Shown one piece after another: positions 7,871 through 16,395 of a stretch of DNA of 64,000 nucleotides. The notes under the pieces were generated by a model, which had not been told where the DNA came from, did not search any database, and saw nothing but the letters and a program-made list of their open reading frames with translations. Numbering within the stretch: position 1 is the first letter of the stretch; the number at the start of each line of letters is the position of its first letter. The stretch lies in contig CAJUTV010000014.1 in assembly GCA_910589305.1 (NCBI GenBank), positions 1 through 64,000 on the forward strand. The letters are read 5' to 3'. The translations under genes and the position numbers were made by a program. Source of the stretch: an uncultured Lachnospira sp. Its GTDB lineage: Bacteria; Bacillota; Clostridia; Lachnospirales; Lachnospiraceae.

Positions 7871-8719
7871 TTAACCAGAAATTCTTATTCTCAGCCTATT
7901 TTCTTCAATCAGCTTAGGTTCAAGAATACGAATCAGATCCTGCAACTCAACTTTACTTTCTGCATTTAAGCCAAGACACTTTGCAATACCTGCTGAATCT
8001 GTGCTAACTCGTGTATGGAGCGACAAATTCAATGCAGTTCCATTTTCCTCAAAATTATAGGAATGAATATGAACAGGATCGCCAAGTCTAACGCCCTCAA
8101 TCTCCCCAAAGTTAAAGTCAATCTTCATATGCTCATATAAAGGTCGTTGAACAATTAAAACCAAATGTTTATTCAAATGTTCAAATGTTTCGCTTTTATG
8201 GTGCATTTGAATAAGAATGGTTTTTAAAGTCATTTTCCAATTCATTCCAAATGTTTTTTTATTATTTAAATCCTCCTCATTAATTTCAATACCTTGTTCA
8301 TTTAAAAATTTCTGGCGTTCAGGCCATACTGTTCCAGTGGTATCCATAGTCTGTAATTCAATACCTATGAAATCCTTAATCTTTTTATCTTTTGCTGATA
8401 CTAAAAAATAATCAACATGACCGCCCGGAATTTGCACCTCTGGAATAAGATAAAGTTCGTTTCCTGGCTCATGCATGGTCAACAAATGTAAACAATCAAT
8501 AAAAATCTGATTATGTTCCAATAATCTAAACGGACATATAATGACATCTTGGTTCTGATATCTAACTGAACAAGTCCCTATTTTAACTTCTGGATTAGAT
8601 TTTCTCATCTTTGTGCAAACACGTTGTGTATACGGACACATTTGCATTTCCATTGCCTGTTTAAAATCTAATAGTGTATTCTTACAATACAGTCCAAAAA
8701 ATTCGCTTATTTTACTCAT
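7871..8719 (-). CDS. Type II restriction endonuclease, NotI family
   Basis: This 282-residue protein has the marks of the NotI family. Four cysteines in the N-terminal part (28, 35, 50, 62; MCPYTQRVCTKMRKS, GTCSV, IICPFR) fit the metal-binding domain seen in NotI. A PD-(D/E)XK-type core follows: E94, D103 in GGHVDYFLV, and E121-L-Q123 in GIELQ. The glutamine in place of lysine also fits my recollection of NotI. It would cut DNA at the site protected by the methyltransferase, whose gene ends 11 bases upstream. The recognition sequence cannot be read from the protein. RBS AGGGGAG precedes the ATG. Confidence 0.85.
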   Translation of the reverse strand: MSKISEFFGLYCKNTLLDFKQAMEMQMCPYTQRVCTKMRKSNPEVKIGTCSVRYQNQDVIICPFRLLEHNQIFIDCLHLLTMHEPGNELYLIPEVQIPGGHVDYFLVSAKDKKIKDFIGIELQTMDTTGTVWPERQKFLNEQGIEINEEDLNNKKTFGMNWKMTLKTILIQMHHKSETFEHLNKHLVLIVQRPLYEHMKIDFNFGEIEGVRLGDPVHIHSYNFEENGTALNLSLHTRVSTDSAGIAKCLGLNAESKVELQDLIRILEPKLIEENRLRIRISG

Positions 8720-8730
8720 ATTAAACTCCC

Positions 8731-9795
8731 CTATTTATTATTTATCACACAACCAAATTCTGAGCATCTGTCTGCTGCAAGCTCAAGATACTCTTGCGCC
8801 ATATCAATCCCAATTGATCTACGCCCCAGTTGAGTCGCTACATAACTAGTCGTCCCTGTTCCAACGAACGGATCTAATACAATACCATTTGGCGGGCAGG
8901 TTAATACAATAGGCGTTTTTACTAAATCTTCTGGAAATGGTGCAAAATGTAATTTTCTTCCCTGTGTATCTTCAGGAATAATCTGCCATACATCTGAAAT
9001 CATACTACCATTTGGATTATAAAAAAGAAAATAAAAGCCTTTATCTTGCAATTCCTTGGCTCGACCACTCAAATTAGTCGTATTACCATTGGTTACACGT
9101 TGGTTTGCACCTTTTATAACCATTCTAAAATCGGACAATTCGCCTTTTTTTATGCGTTCTAACACTTCATCAAGTGCTTGATATGCATTTATTCTTTGTT
9201 CCTCTGTAAGTTCTGTACTTAGTTCAATTTTTCTTCGGTATCTAACTCCACTCACACCTGTAGCACTGACTACTGCCCCATTCTCAATATGTGCACTCCG
9301 TGGCTTTTTTCTTACTGAATTTGAATCATAATAATATCCTCTTCTCTTTTTTACAAAATGAAACAGTGGTTCGTATTCACACCCTAAACTGTCTTTAGAC
9401 TGAGACATAGCTCCTTTCATTTTATCCCACACAACAGTATTCCTCAAAATCCATTTCTGTTCATCTTGCATTCGAATAGCAACCCTATATGGTATGTTAA
9501 GTAATTGTTTGTTTTTGTAGCTATCACCAATATTTAGCCAACATGAACCAGTTGGTTTTAATACTCGATAAACTTCCTTCATAATGGCAAGAAGATTATC
9601 AATATATTGTTGATATGTACTTTCTAAGCCAATCCCCCCACCTAAATATTGTCTTTTCATATAATATGGGGGACTAGTTACAATACAATCAATGCAATCG
9701 TTTGGCAAATGAGCCAATACATTTAATGAATCACCCTGAATAAAAAAGGGAATTAATTTATCTGTATCATTTATATACTCATTAATTGCTAACAT
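8731..9795 (-). CDS. Type II DNA methyltransferase, N4-cytosine class (beta order)
   Basis: This 354-residue protein has catalytic motif IV SPPY at residues 41-44 (TSPPYY) and the AdoMet-binding motif I near the C-terminus (LDPFVGTGTT, about 307-316), followed by GIDM. This order is that of beta-class amino-methyltransferases, and SPPY rather than DPPY suggests N4-methylcytosine. The target-recognition region is the middle, about residues 150-270. It protects the host from the NotI-like nuclease encoded just downstream, and the pair forms a complete type II system. The upstream gap to 9946 is AT-rich and should carry the promoter. Confidence 0.9.
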   Translation of the reverse strand: MLAINEYINDTDKLIPFFIQGDSLNVLAHLPNDCIDCIVTSPPYYMKRQYLGGGIGLESTYQQYIDNLLAIMKEVYRVLKPTGSCWLNIGDSYKNKQLLNIPYRVAIRMQDEQKWILRNTVVWDKMKGAMSQSKDSLGCEYEPLFHFVKKRRGYYYDSNSVRKKPRSAHIENGAVVSATGVSGVRYRRKIELSTELTEEQRINAYQALDEVLERIKKGELSDFRMVIKGANQRVTNGNTTNLSGRAKELQDKGFYFLFYNPNGSMISDVWQIIPEDTQGRKLHFAPFPEDLVKTPIVLTCPPNGIVLDPFVGTGTTSYVATQLGRRSIGIDMAQEYLELAADRCSEFGCVINNK

Positions 9796-9945
9796 TCTTT
9801 CACTCCTAATACATCACATTTCATATGTTATTTTTCCTTTAAATTAATTATAATAATGGCTTCCTCCTCTATGTATAAGATATTCTCGCCTATTTATCAA
9901 TTGTTTCCATAAGCTTCTTCTTCATTTATACATTTTCTAACCATT

Positions 9946-10236
9946 CTATTCATTATTTATTATATTAAAATCTAATTTATAAGATTTAGATATTGTATCA
10001 TTTATTAGTTGCGTATTTGTTTCAATGCGTTGCTGTTCCTCAATCTTATATTTTTGTATCTTTTCAAATGTCCATTCATATGAATTATAATCCGATTTGC
10101 ACTTTTGTAATAATTCAATAATATTAGGTACACTACGTTTACGATATGTTCTATAATACAAATTAACAATATCCCTGCTATCATCCAATGTAAGTCGAGT
10201 GCTATATTTATTTATAGACATATCCTCAATGACCAT
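9946..10236 (-). CDS. Hypothetical protein upstream of the R-M genes
   Basis: This 96-residue charged helical protein (LTLDDSRDIVNLYYRTYRKR, IIELLQKCKSDYNSYEWTFE) has no recognised family. Its ATG directly follows the TAA of the preceding gene, so it must depend on that gene's translation or share its transcript. The basic N-terminal half could bind nucleic acid, but no HTH is clear. Position suggests a role in, or passive travel with, the restriction-modification locus. It is too unlike known C (controller) proteins to call it one. Confidence 0.5.
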   Translation of the reverse strand: MVIEDMSINKYSTRLTLDDSRDIVNLYYRTYRKRSVPNIIELLQKCKSDYNSYEWTFEKIQKYKIEEQQRIETNTQLINDTISKSYKLDFNIINNE

Positions 10237-10575
10237 TTATATATTACTTTTTTCATAGGACGAAACAATTTTTTCATCCAACTTAAAATTAAAATGTTTT
10301 AGCGACGCATCATGTTGTAATGTCATGCCAATAGGAACCAAAAACGGAATGTCACTAATACCATCACCTTCCCATGATGGACAAAAAAAGTTTCTGATGT
10401 AGTGTTCAATATGGAATTTTTTACTGCAATATTCACATAAAATTTCTTCTCCATAGTAACCATCATCCGTTCTATTCCAGTCGTCCATCCTCATATAACT
10501 ATGGCGACGTATACTGCCTTTTCCACAAGCGCAACTTGATTTCTCTAATCTATCATACACTGTATCCCAACTCAT
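10237..10575 (-). CDS. Hypothetical zinc-ribbon-like protein
   Basis: I start at the ATG at 10575, which has AAAGGAG ahead of it, giving 112 residues beginning MSWDTVYDRLEKS. Two cysteine pairs (CACGKG near residue 15, and CEYCSKKFHIEH near 50) could bind zinc, and the second is followed by two histidines. The rest is not recognised. The stop TAA abuts the ATG of the next gene. The two genes precede the NotI-type R-M pair in the same direction and may be accessory to it. A small HNH-like or ribbon DNA-binding role is possible but not shown. Confidence 0.5.
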   Translation of the reverse strand: MSWDTVYDRLEKSSCACGKGSIRRHSYMRMDDWNRTDDGYYGEEILCEYCSKKFHIEHYIRNFFCPSWEGDGISDIPFLVPIGMTLQHDASLKHFNFKLDEKIVSSYEKSNI

Positions 10576-10712
10576 GCAAATATTCTCCTTTGCTCCACTA
10601 ACTTCCATTTTTCCTCACTAGACTAGTAACACCTATAAAATCAACTTCATGCACAAACTTTTTATCTATTTTATTATAAAACATCTATACTCTATTTTCC
10701 ACTATAAAAACA

Positions 10713-10734
10713 GGGTGCCACAATTGTTGCACCC
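10713..10734 (-). terminator. Rho-independent terminator after the mobilisation relic
   Basis: GGGTGC and GCACCC arms flank an ACAATTGT core, and on the minus strand the hairpin is followed by a TTTTT tract. It ends the decayed gene at 10743-11006. Confidence 0.65.
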
Positions 10735-10742
10735 CACATTTC

Positions 10743-11006
10743 TTATCGCTCTAACGATTTCTCAATCTTCTGTTTTTGACATTTCAAGTCATTCTGTTTC
10801 TCATACAGATTATTCGGCTCTTTGCAGAGTTCTTTCATGCGCTCTAACTGCGCCCGCACTCCCTTCCTACAATCCGGCTCTATTTTCTTATATTCCCCTG
10901 TCAGATTGCGGATTGTATTATTGTTTTCCTTTATCTATTCCGACAAACATACCCAATCTATCAGATTTTGCACTTCCTTGTTCGTTTCGTAAAGGTCTGT
11001 TTCTGT
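10743..11006 (-). pseudogene. C-terminal fragment of a mobilisation/relaxase-type protein, with in-frame stop
   Basis: One minus-strand frame reads TETDLYETNKEVQNLIDW, VCLSE, a TAG stop at 10935-10937, then IKENNNTIRNLTGEYKKIEP, DCRKGVRAQLERMKELCKEP and ends QKQKIEKSLER with TAA at 10743. The coiled-coil, Lys/Glu-rich style is that of the C-terminal end of relaxases from Lachnospiraceae integrative elements, though I cannot name the family with certainty. The base composition is clearly higher in GC than its surroundings. It begins abruptly at the partial multi-hairpin repeat. This is a relic of an integrated element between the R-M region and the redox operon. Confidence 0.5.
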
Positions 11007-11035
11007 TACGAATTGCGAATATCCACTTAACTCAT
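11007..11035 (-). repeat. Partial multi-hairpin repeat, copy B (first hairpin only)
   Basis: On the minus strand GTTAAGTGGATATTCGCAAT follows directly after the TGA of the aldo-keto reductase gene and then runs into the mobilisation relic. It matches the 5' end of the full element (GTTAAGCGGATATTCGCAAT). Confidence 0.6.
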
Positions 11036-11871
11036 GCCATTGTCATAAACCACTCAACTATCTTTGGGTCGTAATGCGAAAAAAACAAACTCTCCCCTGT
11101 ATCTAATGTTTCAATTTTGACCACTTCATCATCTGTCAATTTAAAATCAAAAACATTCAAATTTTCTTCCATTCTTTGCTTATGTGTCGATTTTGGAATA
11201 ACCACCACATCACTTTGAATAAGGAACCGCAAAGCCACCTGTGCAACAGATTTACCATATTTTTCACCAATTTCTTTTAACACTGGATTATTAAAATAAT
11301 CCTTTTTTCCTTCTGCAAATGGTCCCCATGACTCTATTTGTGTGTCACATTTTTTTAAATATTCTTTAGCCATCTTTTGTTGTTGAAATACATGTGTTTC
11401 TACTTGATTGACGGCTGGTTTAATTTCTGCAAAATGGTGAATATCAATAAATCTATCAGGATAAAAATTCGATACTCCAATTGATTTTACTTTGCCATTT
11501 TTGTAAGCTTCTTCCATTGCGCGATATGTTCCATAATAATCACCAAATGGCTGATGAATTAATAATAAGTCAATATAGTTCGTCTGTAACTTTTGTAAAG
11601 ATTCCTCAATTGAAGCTTTTGCTTTCTCATATCCAGCATTACTAATCCAGACTTTTGTTGTTATAAAAAGCTCTTCACGTGAAATGCCGCATTTTGCAAT
11701 TGCATTTCCTACACCTTCCTCATTTGCATAAGCCTGTGCCGTATCAATTAAACGATACCCTACACTAATGGCATCTAAAGCACATCTTTGTGCTTCTTTA
11801 GGGTCAACCTGATACACACCATATCCCAATATTGGCATTTTTAACCCATTATTTAATGTGACATATTCCAT
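11032..11871 (-). CDS. Aldo/keto reductase
   Basis: This 279-residue NADPH-dependent aldo-keto reductase has the AKR signatures PILGYGVYQV near the start, DTAQAYANEEGVG with the catalytic Asp and Tyr, TTKVW with the catalytic Lys, LLLIHQPFG with the His, and IPKSTHKQRMEEN for cofactor binding. The start at 11871 follows the stop of the preceding gene by two bases and uses GGAGATGGAG as RBS. It is last in a four-gene operon with flavodoxin, cupin and CMD genes, probably involved in carbonyl detoxification or redox stress. The substrate is unknown. A multi-hairpin repeat fragment begins directly at its stop codon. Confidence 0.92.
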   Translation of the reverse strand: MEYVTLNNGLKMPILGYGVYQVDPKEAQRCALDAISVGYRLIDTAQAYANEEGVGNAIAKCGISREELFITTKVWISNAGYEKAKASIEESLQKLQTNYIDLLLIHQPFGDYYGTYRAMEEAYKNGKVKSIGVSNFYPDRFIDIHHFAEIKPAVNQVETHVFQQQKMAKEYLKKCDTQIESWGPFAEGKKDYFNNPVLKEIGEKYGKSVAQVALRFLIQSDVVVIPKSTHKQRMEENLNVFDFKLTDDEVVKIETLDTGESLFFSHYDPKIVEWFMTMA

Positions 11872-11873
11872 TT

Positions 11874-12200
11874 TTACTCCATCTCCTCCCATACTTCTTT
11901 AGCCATGCGAAATGCTGCCCAAGCTTTCGGCCAGCCTGCATAAAATGCTGCATGTGTTAAAATTTCTGCAATCTCTTCTCTTGTGACGCCATGATTTTTT
12001 GCATTTTGCAAATGAAATTTTAAAGAACTGTCTAAAATTCCGCTTGCCATAAGAGCAGTTACTGTTACAATGCTTCGGTCTCTTGCTGATAATTTATCTT
12101 CTCTTGCCCAAACCTCCCCAAACAAAACATCATCATTTAACTCTGCAAATTTTGGAGCAAATATGCCGAGTTCATCTCTCCCTGCTGTTACTTTTGCCAT
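11874..12200 (-). CDS. Carboxymuconolactone decarboxylase (CMD/AhpD-like) family protein
   Basis: This 108-residue single-domain protein covers the whole CMD fold: SARDRSIVTVTALMA, then HLQNAKNHGVTREEIAEILT and HAAFYAGWPKAWAA. The CxxC pair of AhpD-type peroxidase partners is absent (SSLKFHL at that place), so a disulfide reductase role is unlikely and a decarboxylase-like or hydratase-like activity is more plausible. It lies two bases after the cupin gene and two bases before the aldo-keto reductase start, so the three are one transcript. Confidence 0.9.
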   Translation of the reverse strand: MAKVTAGRDELGIFAPKFAELNDDVLFGEVWAREDKLSARDRSIVTVTALMASGILDSSLKFHLQNAKNHGVTREEIAEILTHAAFYAGWPKAWAAFRMAKEVWEEME

Positions 12201-12202
12201 AT

Positions 12203-12625
12203 TTATAATACCTCATTTTCTAATTTTTTATATTCTTTATCATCCACTGGTTCACACCATTGTGTTTTACAATTTTCCCCTGCTACTTCAATCGCTAAAT
12301 GCTGAAACCATGAATTTGCTGCTGCCCCATGCCAATGTTTTACACCTGCCGGAATATGGACAATATCTCCTGCTTTTAATCTTTTTGCAGGCTGTTGCCA
12401 TTCCTGATACCAACCTTCTCCTGCGGTTACAAGAAGCATTTGTCCGCCGCCCTTATCCGCATGATGTATATGCCAATGATTGCGGCAGCTTGGCTCAAAT
12501 GTCACATTGCCAATCACTACCTGCTCTGTCGAAAGCATATTTAAATAGCTATTTCCAACAAAATACTGTGCAAACATTTTATTAAATTCTCCTATTGGAA
12601 ATACACTTATTTCTTTTGGTTTCAT
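12203..12625 (-). CDS. Cupin-domain protein
   Basis: I use the ATG at 12625, which has GGAGG nine bases ahead; the reading frame is open 81 bases further upstream without an RBS. The 140-residue protein is a single beta-barrel cupin with metal-ligand motif 1 HWHIHHADKGGGQML and motif 2 PAGVKHWHGA. Such small cupins often accompany CMD proteins and aldo-keto reductases in Firmicutes, as here. The reaction is unknown. It is probably cytoplasmic, as no signal peptide is present. Confidence 0.9.
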   Translation of the reverse strand: MKPKEISVFPIGEFNKMFAQYFVGNSYLNMLSTEQVVIGNVTFEPSCRNHWHIHHADKGGGQMLLVTAGEGWYQEWQQPAKRLKAGDIVHIPAGVKHWHGAAANSWFQHLAIEVAGENCKTQWCEPVDDKEYKKLENEVL

Positions 12626-12757
12626 AACTATCCTCCATTTCAAAGTATAATGAATAATTGCACAATAAAAATTTATAAATACAAATACTTTCACAATACT
12701 TTCCACTCTATTGCTTTAATCAAATATAGATATATACTATTTATACATATTATATAT

Positions 12758-13261
12758 TTATACCCAGTCTTTTAATTCTTTTTGCGAACGATTTACACTA
12801 CTTCCATAAATTGCAATTCCCTTTTCTACCTTAGCATTTGGACAAATCGTTTGAATATCTTTTTCACTGCTGCCCATTCCACTGCCTTCATGCGTACAAA
12901 AAGGTTTGATAACTTTACCGCTAAAGTCAAAATGTTCTAAAAACGTAAATACCGCCATTGGCATAGTTCCCCAATAATTTGGATATCCAAGATAAATCAC
13001 ATCATAATTATCAATATTATTAGGATATGATTTTAATTCAGGACGTGCATCACGTTTTTGGTCAGACTGCGCCTGTTCTATACACTCATTATAATTTGTT
13101 GAATACGCTTGTATTTGCTGCATTTTAAACATATCTGCTTCTGTCAACTCTTTAATAATACCTGCAACCACCTCCGTATTGCCAACCGTTAAATTTTTTA
13201 TCATTCCATTTACATAATTTTCATCTGCTCTTGAATAAAAAGCAATTAATTTCTTTGACAT
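12758..13261 (-). CDS. Flavodoxin
   Basis: This 167-residue flavodoxin-like protein has the FMN phosphate-binding segment near the start (LIAFYSRADENYVNG), a central YDVIYLGYPNYWGTMP loop typical for isoalloxazine binding, and THEGSGMGSSEKDI at the C-terminal side. This is the long-loop, Flavodoxin_4-type form often found beside aldo-keto reductases. RBS GGAGG precedes the ATG. It is the first gene of the redox operon and is divergent from the LysR regulator gene, which probably controls it. Confidence 0.92.
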   Translation of the reverse strand: MSKKLIAFYSRADENYVNGMIKNLTVGNTEVVAGIIKELTEADMFKMQQIQAYSTNYNECIEQAQSDQKRDARPELKSYPNNIDNYDVIYLGYPNYWGTMPMAVFTFLEHFDFSGKVIKPFCTHEGSGMGSSEKDIQTICPNAKVEKGIAIYGSSVNRSQKELKDWV

Positions 13262-13341
13262 ATCAATTCCTCCATATGCTTTTGAATGATTTTATTATAA
13301 TATTCTTTTTGTTGACATGGAATCTTGAATATGTTATCACT

Positions 13342-13362
13342 GTATAAACTTATAGTTTATAC
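13342..13362. promoter_or_regulatory. 21-bp LysR-type operator palindrome
   Basis: GTATAAACT and AGTTTATAC are exact inverted arms around TAT, containing the T-N11-A pattern of LysR sites. The site is 21 bases upstream of the lysR start and about 80 bases upstream of the flavodoxin start. It could therefore serve both autorepression and activation of the redox operon. Confidence 0.65.
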
Positions 13363-13383
13363 TATTTCTATTGGAGATGTGTC

Positions 13384-14277
13384 ATGTACAATCCACTTTT
13401 AAATACCTTTATTATTGCTGCCGACTATGGCAGCTTTACAAAAGCAGCGGATATTCTATATATTTCGCCTACTGCTGTTATGAAACAATTAAATGCTTTA
13501 GAAAGCCATCTAAATTTAAAACTCATTGAGCGCACTCACACAGGAATCCATTTAACAAAAGCAGGAGAGGTCATTTATCGCGATGCAAAATTTATGATAG
13601 ACTATTCTAAAAAATCTATTTTAAGTGCCAAAACAGCCCTTCTTGCAAATGATACAACATTTTGTGTTGGCACATCACTGCTCAATCCTGCAAAACCTTT
13701 TATGGATTTATGGTATCGTATCAATAAAGATTTTTCTGAATATAAACTGCATCTTGTTCCTTTTGAAGATAACCATGAAGGTATCCTTTCCGAAATTGAA
13801 CTGTTGGGAGAAAAATTTGATTTTCTTATCGGCGTATGTGATTCAAAAGAATGGCTTTCACGCTGCAACTTTTTGCCGATTGGTTCTTATAAAAAAATGA
13901 TTACCGTATCAATAGAACATCGGCTTGCTAAAAAGACTTGTATTAATATAGAAGATTTATATGGAGAAACTTTAATGATGGTGCAGCGTGGTGATTCTGA
14001 AACAAACGATTTTATCCGCCGTGATTTAGAAAAAAATCACCCAAAAATTCAGATTGAAGACACGCCTCATTTCTATGATTTATCGGTATTTAACCGCTGT
14101 TCCCAAACACAGCAAGTACTTCTTACCATTGAGTGTTGGCAAGAAGTACACCCCGCTTTAATTTCTATTCCTGTCAACTGGAATTATACCATTCCTTATG
14201 GATTACTTTATAGTTTTAATGCACCAGAAGATGTATTAAAATTTGTTGAGGCAGCAAAAAAAATAATAAGTTATTAG
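13384..14277 (+). CDS. LysR-family transcriptional regulator
   Basis: This 297-residue protein has an N-terminal winged HTH (FIIAADYGSFTKAADILYIS, PTAVMKQLNALESHLNLKLI) and a periplasmic-binding-like effector domain from about residue 90 to the end. It is transcribed away from the flavodoxin-cupin-CMD-AKR operon with a palindromic site between them, the usual layout for a LysR activator and its target. The effector is unknown, possibly an aromatic or carbonyl compound or redox state. A bidirectional terminator follows at 14334-14378. Confidence 0.93.
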   Translation: MYNPLLNTFIIAADYGSFTKAADILYISPTAVMKQLNALESHLNLKLIERTHTGIHLTKAGEVIYRDAKFMIDYSKKSILSAKTALLANDTTFCVGTSLLNPAKPFMDLWYRINKDFSEYKLHLVPFEDNHEGILSEIELLGEKFDFLIGVCDSKEWLSRCNFLPIGSYKKMITVSIEHRLAKKTCINIEDLYGETLMMVQRGDSETNDFIRRDLEKNHPKIQIEDTPHFYDLSVFNRCSQTQQVLLTIECWQEVHPALISIPVNWNYTIPYGLLYSFNAPEDVLKFVEAAKKIISY

Positions 14278-14333
14278 TCACTATCTTTTATTTAATATAT
14301 TTTTAAAATTTATATTATAAATAATAAAAATAA

Positions 14334-14378
14334 GGCTATTCTATGTTCAGATAATAAAAACCTGTTCCCAGAATAGCC
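14334..14378. terminator. Bidirectional terminator
   Basis: GGCTATTCT and AGAATAGCC form a perfect nine-base stem, with an A-run to the left and TTTATTTTT to the right. It separates the converging lysR and chemoreceptor genes. Confidence 0.75.
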
Positions 14379-14421
14379 AAAATTTATTTTTTATTACATA
14401 TCTATTCTTGCCGCACTACAA

Positions 14422-16395
14422 TCATTTTGAAGCAAGTGTAAAATGGTTTACCAATTCTTTCAAGCAGGCAGCCTCAGCAGAAAGCTGTTCACTTGCAGCC
14501 GCTCCTTGCTCAGCAGTCGCACTGTTACTCTGCACAACAACCGAAATTTGATTAATACCTTCAGAAACTTGCTCAACCGACTCAGACTGCTCATTTGATA
14601 CAATGGCAATATGGTCGATAGCATCAACCACAGACTGAATACTGCCTACAACACCTAACAAAATATCTGCTGTACTTTGGGCAATTTCTGTGCCAGTATG
14701 TACTGCATTTGTAGAATTTGCAATAAGGTCTGATGTATCTTTAGCTGCCTGTGCAGATTTGCCAGCCAATTCACGAACCTCCTGTGCAACAACAGCAAAT
14801 CCCTTTCCTGCACTGCCTGCTCTAGCTGCCTCCACTGCCGCATTCAGAGCAAGTATATTTGTCTGAAATGCAATATCGTCTATTGTCTTAAGTATCTTTT
14901 CAATCTCCTCAGAACTGGTTTGAATCTTTGTCATAGCCTCTACTAAATTCTGCATCTTTTGGTTGCACAAGAAAACTTCTTCACCCGTTTGATGTGTCTG
15001 GCTTCTGACATTTAACGCCCCGCTTGCTGTATTTTTAACTTCTTCAGAAATCATGCTAATTCGTGTTGCCAATTCTTGTACGGAGCTTGCTTGTTCTACA
15101 GTACCTTGACTAAGTGTCTGCGCACTTGAGGATAATTGATTGCTGGCATTTGCCACCTCTTCTGCTGAATGATTGACTTGACGCATAGCACTGCTCAATT
15201 CAATCCTCATATTGCGCATAGAAAGCAAAATATCCTGAAAACTTCCAACATATACCTCTTCATGTTCTGTATGAACATCCAGATTTTGATTTGCCATCTC
15301 ATTGAGTAAATAACTGATGTCATGTATAACGATACGCAATCCTTCTACTAAAGTCTCCGTTGACCTCACAAGCATACCTGTTTCATCCTTGTTGGTAATG
15401 TTAGGCATTGGTGTTTCCAAATCACCTGCCACAAGCAGCTTCATTCGCTCTACACAAGCCTTCATCGGTCTGCCAATATTAAGTGCCAAAACTAGGGCAA
15501 CAATCACTGAAATTAATATAGAAACAATAATCATTATAATATTGATAACTATTACATCTCGTGTAGATGCCAGATAATTAATTTGCGGTGCCGTTACTGC
15601 AATGCTCCAGCCATCTGTATCTAACACAGGAGCGTATGTCGCAAACATTTTATCTTCTCCATTTATGTAACTTCCGAATCCGTTTTGCCCTTGACGCATC
15701 TTGACATGAATCGCCGCCAGCTCTTGCAAAGAAGAGTCACTCTTTGCCTCTGCTTCTATATTTTGAACTGTAATTGTATCAAGCGTAATATCAGCAATTG
15801 TATCACCAGACTTATTAATCATATAAGCTCTGCTATTTTCACCAACCTGAATAGCTGATACAATATCATTCAAAAACGTTTCATGCGGAACAAAATATAC
15901 AACGCCAACAATAGATTTCCCATAGTTTCCCTCAGAATATAGCGGCGCCGCTACCATAATGGACAATTCTCCTGTAATCTTACTAATTAATGGCTCCGAC
16001 ACAAAAACATTTCCCTGCATAGCCTGACGTACATATTCACGGTCTGAATAATCATTTCCATCAAAAATACTGATACCATCTGCACCAACAATATTCCCTC
16101 TTTGGAAACCGTGCATAGAAATGCGCTCATCAATAATAGCCTGTTTTTCTTCGACAGACACTTCTGGGTCAGACAACTGTGGAATGCACCCAACTTCCAT
16201 GACAACATTTTTATATGACTTTAGTTCTTGCTGCACACGTCCTGCCGCTAAAACCGCTGTCTGTCTCATCATCTGTTCTACAGTGGACATAGTATTATTG
16301 TAGTTTAGCATGATACTTAAAACCCCTGATGTAACCAGTCCAATCAAAACAGTCAAAATAATACATACCGTGATTTTTGTTCGAATACTTTTCAT
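14422..16395 (-). CDS. Methyl-accepting chemotaxis protein
   Basis: This 657-residue transmembrane receptor starts with a membrane anchor (ILTVLIGLVTSGVLSIML). A periplasmic double-Cache-like sensor covers about residues 35-275 (DGISIFDGNDYSDREYVRQA, VGVVYFVPHETF), followed by a second membrane segment, a HAMP domain, and the cytoplasmic signalling domain. The hairpin tip (IDDIAFQTNILALNAAVEAA, RAGSAGKGFAVVAQEVRELA) is intact for binding CheA/CheW. The sensor resembles those for small organic solutes or amino acids, but the ligand cannot be told. No chemotaxis or flagellar genes are near; it is a single-gene unit. Confidence 0.95.
   Translation of the reverse strand: MKSIRTKITVCIILTVLIGLVTSGVLSIMLNYNNTMSTVEQMMRQTAVLAAGRVQQELKSYKNVVMEVGCIPQLSDPEVSVEEKQAIIDERISMHGFQRGNIVGADGISIFDGNDYSDREYVRQAMQGNVFVSEPLISKITGELSIMVAAPLYSEGNYGKSIVGVVYFVPHETFLNDIVSAIQVGENSRAYMINKSGDTIADITLDTITVQNIEAEAKSDSSLQELAAIHVKMRQGQNGFGSYINGEDKMFATYAPVLDTDGWSIAVTAPQINYLASTRDVIVINIIMIIVSILISVIVALVLALNIGRPMKACVERMKLLVAGDLETPMPNITNKDETGMLVRSTETLVEGLRIVIHDISYLLNEMANQNLDVHTEHEEVYVGSFQDILLSMRNMRIELSSAMRQVNHSAEEVANASNQLSSSAQTLSQGTVEQASSVQELATRISMISEEVKNTASGALNVRSQTHQTGEEVFLCNQKMQNLVEAMTKIQTSSEEIEKILKTIDDIAFQTNILALNAAVEAARAGSAGKGFAVVAQEVRELAGKSAQAAKDTSDLIANSTNAVHTGTEIAQSTADILLGVVGSIQSVVDAIDHIAIVSNEQSESVEQVSEGINQISVVVQSNSATAEQGAAASEQLSAEAACLKELVNHFTLASK

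Noticed and set aside
10649..11074. Plus-strand ORF of 141 codons
   Set aside because: The minus strand gives a meaningful relaxase-like reading; the plus frame is rich in Ser/Pro/Cys with no motif or RBS.
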